A DNA stretch of 19,684 nt from Paludibacter sp. (GTDB lineage: Bacteria > Bacteroidota > Bacteroidia > Bacteroidales > Paludibacteraceae). The stretch spans positions 1-19,684 of the forward strand of contig JAQTOL010000006.1 of the NCBI GenBank assembly GCA_028748945.1, written 5' to 3'. The notes beneath the pieces are model-generated. The model had not been told where the DNA came from. It worked only from the letters and a program-made list of their open reading frames with translations, and ran no database searches. Below, in pieces: positions 14,652 to 19,684 of the stretch (position 1 is its first letter; each line of letters begins with the position of its first letter). The translations under genes and the position numbers were made by a program.

Positions 14652-14981
14652 ATGGATGTAATTAAAAATAAAGAATACGGTCTTGATCAGGAACAACTTG
14701 CACGGTTTGCAAAAGCAATGGGTCATCCGGCACGTATCACTATATTGAATTACCTTGCTTCGATGGACAGTTGCTATTTTGGCGAAATACACAATGAATT
14801 ACCGATAGCGAAAGCCACGGTATCCCAACATCTGAAAGAATTAAAAGATGCCGGCCTGATTCAGGGAGAAATTGAAACGCCCAAAGTGAAATACTGTATT
14901 AACCGGGAAAACTGGGAAAAAGCACAAAGCTATTTCGCCACATTCTTTGCAGATTGTAAACCTAAAACAAGCTGTTGTTAA
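14652..14981 (+). CDS. ArsR/SmtB-family transcriptional repressor with C-terminal cysteines
   Basis: This 109-residue winged-helix protein has the recognition helix in AKATVSQHLKELKDAGLI (residues 53-70), followed by the beta wing (GEIETPKVKYCIN). Such proteins bind palindromic operators and release them on binding a metal or metalloid. The classical ELCVCDL metal site of ArsR/SmtB helix 3 is absent. Cysteines instead sit at 41, 82, 102, 108 and 109, the last two ending the protein (KTSCC). C-terminal cysteine sensors are known among arsenite-responsive ArsR proteins such as that of Acidithiobacillus ferrooxidans. A trivalent arsenical or similar thiophilic inducer is therefore plausible. The promoter contains its likely operator, and the downstream redox/permease genes are the likely targets. 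Confidence 0.9.
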   Translation: MDVIKNKEYGLDQEQLARFAKAMGHPARITILNYLASMDSCYFGEIHNELPIAKATVSQHLKELKDAGLIQGEIETPKVKYCINRENWEKAQSYFATFFADCKPKTSCC

Positions 14982-15166
14982 ACCCCTAACCCCTCCCGAT
15001 AAAAATCGGGATAAATGGCGGGGAATAAGAACAAGTATCTGAGAATGAAACAAACAAAATTAAACTAGCCTAACCCCTATCTAGATATCTATCGTCGAGA
15101 GAAAAAAAATATAAACTACGTCTTTAAGCCCCTTTAGGGGTTTGGGGTCATAAAAATTTTTAAATC
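14982..15166. repeat. Repeat-rich spacer between arsR-like gene and thioredoxin-like gene
   Basis: The 185 bases contain several short palindromes: TCCCGAT-AAAA-ATCGGGA (14994-15011), TAGATATCTA (15082-15091) and CCCCTTTAGGGG (15129-15140). They also contain repeated AACCCCTAACCCCT-like words. None has a clear T-tract. They resemble degenerate intergenic repeats of Bacteroidetes rather than a second promoter, and no TAnnTTTG element was found here. Confidence 0.5.
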
Positions 15167-15415
15167 ATGAACATTCAAATTTTAGGAACCGGCTGTCCGA
15201 AGTGCAAGTCACTTGAAAAAGCCACACGCGAAGTTGTAGAGCAAAACGGAATCGATGCCAGCATTACGAAAGTGGAAGATATCGTTGAAATTATGAAATT
15301 CAATATCATGACCACACCGGCATTGGTTGTGGATGGTAAAGTAGTTGTAAAAGGCCGTGTCCCATCCATGGATGAATTAAAACTAATACTAACCAATAAA
15401 ATTTACATGATATGA
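15167..15415 (+). CDS. Small thioredoxin/glutaredoxin-like protein, CPKC active site
   Basis: This 82-residue protein has a thioredoxin fold, with the active site GTGCPKCKSLE (Cys10, Cys13) and a cis-proline loop (MTTPALVVDGK). It matches the small archaeal/bacterial TM0996/MTH895-type family, often annotated simply as thioredoxin family protein. It has no signal peptide and so is cytoplasmic. Its stop codon overlaps the start of the next gene (ATGA at 15412-15415), which implies translational coupling to the ArsF-like protein. In aromatic-arsenical gene sets a small thioredoxin-like protein (ArsE) precedes ArsF and ArsG. The order here fits that pattern, but the ArsE identity is inferred from context only. 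Confidence 0.85.
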   Translation: MNIQILGTGCPKCKSLEKATREVVEQNGIDASITKVEDIVEIMKFNIMTTPALVVDGKVVVKGRVPSMDELKLILTNKIYMI

Positions 15416-15837
15416 AAAAGCTTATTTATGTCTCGGCATTTGTATTATTCGTTGTGTCGCTTTTCACGGTAAGTGCTGTAAATCCTCAGAAAAAAGTAGT
15501 AGCAACAATTTCAGGATCACCTAAAATAGAGGTATATTATTTCCATTTTACCCGTCGTTGTGCGACCTGTCAGGCGGTAGAAACCGAATCGCAAAAAGCT
15601 GTTGCTTCACTCTATGCTAAAGAAATTAAAGCAGGCAAAGTAAAATTTACAGGTGTCAATTTAGATAACAAGGGAAGTGAAGTATTAGCCAAAAAATGCA
15701 AAGCAGAAGGTCAGGCATTGTTAGTGATTAGCGGTAATAAACGTGTTGACTTAACGGAACAAGGTTTTATGTATGCTTTGAATAGTCCGGAAAAGCTGAA
15801 AGCGGAGTTGAAAAAAGCGATTGATCCGCTTTTATAA
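15412..15837 (+). CDS. ArsF-like exported thioredoxin-fold protein, CATC motif
   Basis: This 141-residue protein has an N-terminal signal or anchor helix (LIYVSAFVLFVVSLFTVSAV, residues 4-23) and a thioredoxin-like domain with the motif RRCATCQAVE (Cys50, Cys53). A further Cys96 (KKCKAEGQ) and an approximate TxxLLV strand follow. Unlike true thioredoxins it lacks an obvious cis-proline before the last strand (AEGQALLVIS), which may mean it is not a simple disulfide reductase. I recognise it as the family annotated as ArsF, part of the ArsEFG set linked to nitrophenyl arsenical resistance. It is translationally coupled to the gene before it and is 36 bases from the ArsG-like gene. Confidence 0.78.
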   Translation: MKKLIYVSAFVLFVVSLFTVSAVNPQKKVVATISGSPKIEVYYFHFTRRCATCQAVETESQKAVASLYAKEIKAGKVKFTGVNLDNKGSEVLAKKCKAEGQALLVISGNKRVDLTEQGFMYALNSPEKLKAELKKAIDPLL

Positions 15838-15873
15838 TTTACCATTTATTCATTTACAATTTACAATTGGGTA

Positions 15874-16572
15874 ATGGAGATACTGCAAAATATATTAGAA
15901 AACTCGCAATACGCATTTCTGACAGCCATTCTGTTGGGATTGATGACAGCCATCAGCCCTTGTCCATTGGCGACTAATATTTCAGCTATCGGATTTATCA
16001 GTCGCGATATTGAAAATCGCCGTCGGGTTTTTATCAACGGGTTGGTTTATACGCTCGGACGTGCCATTAGTTATACAGGATTAGCAATTATTATTTTCTT
16101 TGGTGCCAGTAAAATGAACATCTCGATGCTATTTCAGGGTTGGGGTGAAAAAATACTGGGTCCGGTTCTTATTCTGATAGGATTATTTATGCTTGATGTG
16201 ATTAAAATCAAATTTCCCGGATTCTCCGGCTTAACCGATAAAATTGGAGAAAAAAGCAAAGGCAGCTATTGGAGTACACTTTTGTTGGGAATGGTTTTCG
16301 CGTTGGCATTTTGTCCTTACAGTGGAGTCTTGTATTTCGTGATGCTTATTCCAATGACTGTTGCCAGTGCAAGTGGATTGTATCTTCCTGTTCTATTTGC
16401 CATTGCTACAGGCTTACCGGTTATTCTATTTGCGTGGTTGCTGGCTTATGCGGTAGGGAATGTCGGCAAGCTTTACAATCAAATCAAAACCTTTGAATTA
16501 TGGTTCAGGCGTGTGGTTTCCGTTGTTTTTATAGTGGTAGGGATTTATTATACGGCTATTTTCTTCATGTAA
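15874..16572 (+). CDS. ArsG-like/CcdA-like membrane transporter with two conserved cysteines
   Basis: This 232-residue integral membrane protein has about six hydrophobic segments. Two membrane cysteines are in family-typical positions: Cys30 in AISPCPLATN and Cys147 in LAFCPYSG. This is the layout of the CcdA/DsbD transmembrane family, which carries reducing equivalents across the membrane. The subgroup annotated as ArsG is proposed to export trivalent aromatic arsenicals. Both readings fit: electron transfer to the exported CATC protein encoded just upstream, or direct efflux of a thiol-bound arsenical. The Pro-Cys-Pro arrangement and the neighbouring ArsF-like gene favour the ArsG reading. 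Confidence 0.8.
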   Translation: MEILQNILENSQYAFLTAILLGLMTAISPCPLATNISAIGFISRDIENRRRVFINGLVYTLGRAISYTGLAIIIFFGASKMNISMLFQGWGEKILGPVLILIGLFMLDVIKIKFPGFSGLTDKIGEKSKGSYWSTLLLGMVFALAFCPYSGVLYFVMLIPMTVASASGLYLPVLFAIATGLPVILFAWLLAYAVGNVGKLYNQIKTFELWFRRVVSVVFIVVGIYYTAIFFM

Positions 16573-16622
16573 TTATCTCATTTTCAAATCAACACATTAT
16601 CTCATTTTCAAATTAAAATATT
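16571..16622 (+). repeat. CATTTTCAAAT dispersed intergenic repeat, two copies
   Basis: CATTTTCAAAT occurs at 16579-16589 and 16603-16613, 24 bases apart, each preceded by TTATCT. The same word recurs at least four times upstream of and inside the permease gene start. Confidence 0.7.
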
Positions 16623-16853
16623 ATGAACGAAATTATTTGCCATTGCAAACAAGTTAGCAAAGCTGAAATTGAGAAAGCTATCTCTGATGGAGCAAAAACG
16701 CTGAAAGACATTCAGGAAATGACCGGTGCGTGTACCGGAAACGATTGTAAAGAAATGACTCCTTCAGGTAAATGCTGTTCGTCAGATATTAATGCCATGC
16801 TGCCAGCGTCAAAATTCAAAATGGTTTCAACTTGCGGATGCGGTCATTGCTAA
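16623..16853 (+). CDS. Small BFD-like [2Fe-2S] protein with cysteine-rich C-terminal tail
   Basis: This 76-residue protein has nine cysteines. Residues 5-35 (ICHCKQVSKAEIEKAISDGAKTLKDIQEMTG) match the start of a BFD-type [2Fe-2S] domain, whose first ligands are CxC (Cys6, Cys8). The second half departs from the usual CxxC: Cys37, Cys42, Cys51 and Cys52 are spaced as GAC-x4-C-x8-CC. The protein ends TCGCGHC (Cys71, Cys73, Cys76). It could be an electron carrier for the neighbouring thioredoxin-like proteins, or a metal or metalloid-binding chaperone that delivers cargo to the permease. It lies 50 bases after the ArsG-like gene and 93 bases before the permease. Confidence 0.82.
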   Translation: MNEIICHCKQVSKAEIEKAISDGAKTLKDIQEMTGACTGNDCKEMTPSGKCCSSDINAMLPASKFKMVSTCGCGHC

Positions 16854-16875
16854 ATCAAAATTTTTTATTCAAATT

Positions 16876-16893
16876 GTTCGTATTATTACGAAC
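16876..16893 (+). promoter_or_regulatory. Second ArsR-type operator, upstream of the permease gene
   Basis: GTTCGTA-TTAT-TACGAAC is a perfect 7-bp inverted repeat with a 4-base spacer. It matches the arsR promoter site (GTTCGTA-ATTT-TGCGAAC) in 13 of 14 half-site bases and in spacing. It lies 54 bases before the permease start. No exact TAnnTTTG box is visible nearby, so the promoter it controls is uncertain; it could also act as a roadblock within the operon. Confidence 0.65.
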
Positions 16894-16897
16894 TATA

Positions 16898-16985
16898 ATT
16901 TCCAAATCACTACATTTTCAAATTATTTCATTTTCAAATTATCTTTATGAATCTTCCAATTTTCAAATCGCGCAATTTTCAAATT
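16898..16985 (+). repeat. TTTTCAAAT repeat cluster running into the permease coding region
   Basis: Five copies of a T(T/C)TCAAAT word occur: one imperfect (16898-16908), two as CATTTTCAAATT (16913-16924, 16929-16940), and two as CAATTTTCAAAT inside the permease reading frame (16957-16969, 16973-16985). The last two encode PIFKS and NFQI of the predicted N-terminus. Confidence 0.7.
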
Positions 16986-17978
16986 GCCTTAATATTATTG
17001 CCAATCTGGTATATAATTTATGTCAATCTGCAACCCGTAACCGATTGGTTTATAGACTCGGTGTCGGGAATGACAAAAGGAGCTCATTTAACCGAGACAA
17101 TCAGGTTTTTTATATTTGAATTTCCGAAAGTGTTGATGTTGTTGGTGTTGATTATTTTCTTTGTAGGAATTCTCCGCAGTTATTTTACTGCCGAACGAAC
17201 CCGAAAAGCCCTGGAAGGCAAATCAACATTTATGGGTAATATTATGGCATCCTTGCTGGGAATAGTAACACCTTTCTGTTCTTGTTCCGCTATTCCGTTG
17301 TTTCTTGGTTTTGTGGAATCGGGCGTTCCGCTTGGTGTAACGTTTTCATTCCTGATTGCAGCTCCTATGATTAACGAAGTGGCTGTAATACTTCTGTATG
17401 GTATGTTTGGGTGGAAAGTAGCAGCCATTTATATTAGTACTGGCTTGACGATTGCCATTATTGCCGGTTGGATTATTGGCAAACTCAAACTCGAAAAATG
17501 GGTGGAAGAATGGGTATATGCCACCAAATTGGGCGAAGGTGAAGGAGACGAAGAAAAAATCACGTTTTCACAACGAATTACTATGGGCTACGATGCGGTG
17601 AAAGAAATAGTTGGTAAAGTTTGGTTGTATGTGGCATTTGGTATTTTGGTCGGTGCAGGTGCACACGGTTATGTACCTGCTGAATTTATGGCTTCATTTA
17701 TGGGTAAAGATGTATGGTATGCTGTTCCGCTGTCCGTATTGATTGGTATTCCGTTGTATTCCAATGCCGCGGGTATTGTTCCAATCGTTTCGGTACTGAT
17801 TGAAAAAGGAGCGTCGCTTGGCACGGCACTGGCATTTATGATGTCTGTTATTGCACTCTCTTTACCCGAAATGATCATTCTACGCAAAGTATTGAAAATG
17901 CCGTTGATTCTGACTTTTATTGCCATTGTGGGTGGTGGAATTATGATCGTAGGATTTCTGTTTAACTATATATTTTAA
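16947..17978 (+). CDS. UPF0718/DUF318 permease (ArsP/YraQ type)
   Basis: This 343-residue polytopic membrane protein has about eight predicted helices. Its hallmark is GIVTPFCSCSAIPLFLGFVESGVPLGVTFSFLI, with Cys111-Ser-Cys113 in the membrane; a related second half carries IPLYSNAAGIVPI. The two halves suggest an internal pseudo-duplication. The family includes ArsP, the exporter of trivalent organic arsenicals, and SO_0444-type metal exporters, so a thiophilic cargo is likely. A soluble loop (residues about 185-210, KLGEGEGDEEK) separates the halves. Residues 3-13 are encoded by the dispersed CAATTTTCAAAT repeat, so the annotated start may be younger than the rest or wrong. The next Met is residue 42, after the first hydrophobic stretch. 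A matching ArsR operator lies 54 bases upstream. Confidence 0.87.
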   Translation: MNLPIFKSRNFQIALILLPIWYIIYVNLQPVTDWFIDSVSGMTKGAHLTETIRFFIFEFPKVLMLLVLIIFFVGILRSYFTAERTRKALEGKSTFMGNIMASLLGIVTPFCSCSAIPLFLGFVESGVPLGVTFSFLIAAPMINEVAVILLYGMFGWKVAAIYISTGLTIAIIAGWIIGKLKLEKWVEEWVYATKLGEGEGDEEKITFSQRITMGYDAVKEIVGKVWLYVAFGILVGAGAHGYVPAEFMASFMGKDVWYAVPLSVLIGIPLYSNAAGIVPIVSVLIEKGASLGTALAFMMSVIALSLPEMIILRKVLKMPLILTFIAIVGGGIMIVGFLFNYIF

Positions 17979-18002
17979 TATTGACATTCAAATTCATTAG
18001 AA

Positions 18003-18407
18003 ATGAAAGCAATCGATTTTAGACGATTATCAATCGTTTTGATTCTTCTGACAACAGTTTTATTAATCAACAATGGACAAATTAAGTCAGCAATATCCAC
18101 AGAACAAAAGAAGCCGGTTATAAAGTACAAAGTAACCTTTATAGAACTTGGTTCTGTACGCTGCGTGCCTTGTCGGCAGATGCAACCCATTATGAAATCC
18201 ATTGAAAATAAATACGGATTGCAGGTAAAAGTGATATTTTACGATGTATGGACTGAGCTGGGTAAACCAATGGCTGATAAGTACAATGTCCAAGCCATTC
18301 CAACTCAAGTTTTCCTGGATGCACACGGTAAGGAATTTTTCCGCCACGAAGGATTTTTTCCCGAAGATGAATTAGTAAAAATACTGAAAACCAAGGATGT
18401 CAACTAA
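18003..18407 (+). CDS. Membrane-anchored or exported thioredoxin, CVPC active site
   Basis: This 134-residue protein has an N-terminal hydrophobic helix (residues 9-22) after basic residues, then a thioredoxin domain. The active site is SVRCVPCRQM (Cys54, Cys57), and the cis-proline loop is AIPTQVFLD. CVPC replaces the CGPC of TrxA, suggesting altered redox potential or partner. It starts 24 bases after the permease stop and is surely co-transcribed. UPF0718 permeases are often found beside thioredoxins and CcdA-like proteins. It probably faces the periplasm and receives electrons from the ArsG/CcdA-like protein, though this is inferred from topology. Confidence 0.9.
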   Translation: MKAIDFRRLSIVLILLTTVLLINNGQIKSAISTEQKKPVIKYKVTFIELGSVRCVPCRQMQPIMKSIENKYGLQVKVIFYDVWTELGKPMADKYNVQAIPTQVFLDAHGKEFFRHEGFFPEDELVKILKTKDVN

Positions 18408-18545
18408 TTATTCCTAAATGATATAAATTACAACACACTTTTAGTTTTCGGATAAAAAAATATGCCTAATTTAAATTTCTAATATGTTGTAATTCTGCAT
18501 ATTGTCTATTTTGCAAAAAATAATTCGCAAATAATTGCAAAAATA

Positions 18546-18594
18546 GTTGGTAGATAAATAACCAAGCTGTATCTTTGTAAGCAATTACTTACAA
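18546..18594 (+). promoter_or_regulatory. tetR promoter with overlapping TetR operator
   Basis: GTTG (18546-18549) and TATCTTTG (18570-18577) form a -33/-7 pair with a 20-base spacer; the -7 is an exact TAnnTTTG match. The inverted repeat TTGTAAG-CAATTA-CTTACAA (18575-18594) overlaps the -7 end and covers the likely start of transcription. It ends two bases before the ATG at 18597, so the mRNA leader would be very short. This layout fits tight autorepression. Upstream, 18511-18543 carries three GCAAA words on an AT-rich background. Confidence 0.75.
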
Positions 18595-18596
18595 GC

Positions 18597-19187
18597 ATGA
18601 CACGACAAAGTACCGAAATCAGGCAAGAACAAATAAAGCAAGCAGTGCTTGATATTATTTATACCGATGGATTGAAAAATCTATCTACCCGAAACCTTGC
18701 CAACCGAATAGGAATGAGCGAAGGATCTATTTTTAGGCACTTTCCTACTAAACAAGATATTATACTTTCGATTATACAGGATGTGCAGGATGAATTTATT
18801 GGTTCATTGCGTGCTATTGCCAACTCGAAATTAGAGCCGGAAAAACGATTAAACGATTACCTGTGTGAAACCGTGAAATATTTGACTGACAACAAAGGAA
18901 TTACCATGTTGCTTTTTTCGGAAGCATCCCATAATAATGATGAAATGCTTAAAATGAATCTCCAGCAAATATTTAATAACCAAAAGATGCTGGTCAGCAA
19001 GATTATCCTGGATGGAATTGCCAGCGGAAAATGGGATGAAAGCATTTCAGTTGAGAGTGTTGCCATGCTTTATATGGGCATTCCGGTATCGCTTAATATT
19101 GATTTGGTTTTACACAATGGTGAATTTTATGCTGATAATTATTGTACTAAAATGATGCAGCTAATTCTCAAAATGCTTAAGAAATAA
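18597..19187 (+). CDS. TetR/AcrR-family transcriptional regulator
   Basis: This 196-residue protein has a TetR-type N-terminal helix-turn-helix (residues about 10-55), including LSTRNLANRIGMSEGSIFRHFPTKQDIILSII. It is followed by an all-helical ligand-binding and dimerisation domain with no recognisable specific family. It lies 52 bases before a TolC-type gene in the same direction. Proteins of this type commonly repress RND efflux operons that follow directly. An operator in its own promoter and a related palindrome before the TolC gene support that role. The inducer cannot be guessed; it may be a drug, fatty acid or bile-like compound. Confidence 0.9.
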   Translation: MTRQSTEIRQEQIKQAVLDIIYTDGLKNLSTRNLANRIGMSEGSIFRHFPTKQDIILSIIQDVQDEFIGSLRAIANSKLEPEKRLNDYLCETVKYLTDNKGITMLLFSEASHNNDEMLKMNLQQIFNNQKMLVSKIILDGIASGKWDESISVESVAMLYMGIPVSLNIDLVLHNGEFYADNYCTKMMQLILKMLKK

Positions 19188-19205
19188 ATTTTTTTTTTCA
19201 AATAA

Positions 19206-19221
19206 ATAAGTAAGTACTTAC
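19206..19221 (+). promoter_or_regulatory. Second TetR-type operator, before the TolC-like gene
   Basis: GTAAGTACTTAC at 19210-19221 is a perfect 12-base palindrome. Read with the spacing of the tetR promoter site, 19206-19221 is ATAAG-N6-CTTAC, one base different from GTAAG-N6-CTTAC. It lies 19 bases before the TolC-like start codon, so a bound repressor would act on a promoter or transcript between the two genes. Confidence 0.55.
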
Positions 19222-19226
19222 ATATT

Positions 19227-19234
19227 AGAGGAGG
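19227..19234 (+). promoter_or_regulatory. Strong Shine-Dalgarno of the TolC-like gene
   Basis: AGAGGAGG lies 5 bases before the ATG at 19240. It is unusually strong for this window, where other starts have AT-rich leaders without such a motif. It supports this start codon and suggests high translation or a foreign origin. Confidence 0.65.
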
Positions 19235-19239
19235 TAAAT

Positions 19240-19684
19240 ATGAAAAAACATGCGTTATTAATCTTTTTTCTACTCCCCATGCTCCTTCAGGCACAGGGAA
19301 TAGAGCACATCAGCCAACTGTTCGATTCACTGAAGACACATCCTGCGAGTATGAGTGATGATATTCTGGTGAATCAGGCACTTGCCGGAAAAATAATGGC
19401 TTACAGCAAGCTTTATCCTAATGTAGACCTCTTTGGAAGGTACGATTATGCCTCAAAGGCAACAGCTATGTTGCCGTTGCCGCTCAACGAACTGTTTGCC
19501 TACAAGACTGACCCAACAATGGCTCAACCTTTTAGTGAAAACATATTCAGGGTTGGTGCTACGGTTTCGATGCCAATTTTTATAGCCTCCATTTTCCCCA
19601 TGGCTATAAAAGAAAAAAAGATGGTACAGTCGGCAAAAGATCAACAATATATCAATTTATTGAAAAATGAAGCAGTCATTGTTG
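19240..19684 (+). CDS. TolC-type outer-membrane efflux protein, 3' end outside window
   Basis: 148 residues are visible from the ATG at 19240 to the window edge, with no stop. The N-terminus is a signal peptide (MKKHALLIFFLLPMLLQAQ). The mature part shows a TolC-family start: LVNQALAGKIMAYSKLYPNVDLFGRYDY (A...K...A...YPNV pattern), then a beta-strand-rich stretch (VGATVSMPIF) and the beginning of a long helical segment (IKEKKMVQSAKDQQYINLLKNEAVIV). It would form the outer-membrane duct of a tripartite pump, with the periplasmic adaptor and RND transporter expected further right. It is preceded by a TetR gene, a palindromic operator and a strong ribosome binding site. Confidence 0.82.
   Translation, partial: MKKHALLIFFLLPMLLQAQGIEHISQLFDSLKTHPASMSDDILVNQALAGKIMAYSKLYPNVDLFGRYDYASKATAMLPLPLNELFAYKTDPTMAQPFSENIFRVGATVSMPIFIASIFPMAIKEKKMVQSAKDQQYINLLKNEAVIV

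Noticed and set aside
15082..15091. TAGATATCTA palindrome as an operator
   Set aside because: A 10-base AT-rich palindrome is expected by chance, is unlike the ArsR or TetR sites, and has no promoter beside it.
16832..17119. Plus-strand reading frame of 95 codons overlapping the BFD-like gene end and permease start
   Set aside because: It is made mostly of the TTTTCAAAT repeat read in another frame and overlaps two better genes.
14600..19684. Mobile element or genomic island carrying the ars-like and efflux genes
   Set aside because: No integrase, transposase, tRNA, terminal inverted repeat or target duplication is visible; the cluster may still be horizontally acquired, but this window does not show it.

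Overview
The window looks like chromosomal DNA from a low-to-mid GC Bacteroidetes, most likely Bacteroidales. Most genes lack a purine-rich Shine-Dalgarno, several start regions carry the Bacteroidetes -7 promoter motif TAnnTTTG, and the proteins (long DnaE with a PHP insertion, GNAT-nitrilase fusion, type I asparaginase) read like that phylum. There is no rRNA, tRNA, CRISPR array, transposase or phage gene. No database search was possible, so species and family names rest on recognition of motifs.

Positions 1-10600 are mostly housekeeping genes. A 21-bp tandem repeat opens the window. It is followed by a SAM methyltransferase, a GNAT-nitrilase fusion protein, a bidirectional terminator, type I L-asparaginase on the minus strand, shikimate kinase, a FabH-like ketoacyl-ACP synthase, DNA polymerase III alpha (dnaE, with a perfect DnaA box upstream) and thioredoxin A. 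Positions 10680-14432 are all on the minus strand. In transcription order they hold the sliding clamp dnaN with its own terminator, a DEDDh exonuclease, a Spy/CpxP-like periplasmic protein with a repetitive tail, and the tRNA1(Val) adenine methyltransferase TrmN6.

Positions 14600-18410 hold the most interesting block. An ArsR-family repressor with a cysteine-rich C-terminus is followed by a small CPKC thioredoxin, an ArsF-like exported CxxC protein, an ArsG/CcdA-like membrane protein with two cysteines, a tiny BFD-like protein with nine cysteines, a UPF0718/ArsP-type permease with a CSC motif, and a membrane-anchored CVPC thioredoxin. The same 18-bp operator (GTTCGTA-N4-TRCGAAC) sits over the arsR promoter and again just before the permease. 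This suggests one repressor controls two transcripts of a thiol-redox and efflux system, plausibly for organic or aromatic arsenicals or another thiophilic toxicant.

Positions 18546-19684 start a second stress module. A TetR regulator has an operator overlapping its own promoter, and a related palindrome lies before a TolC-type outer-membrane efflux gene that runs off the window. The rest of that efflux operon is presumably outside the window.
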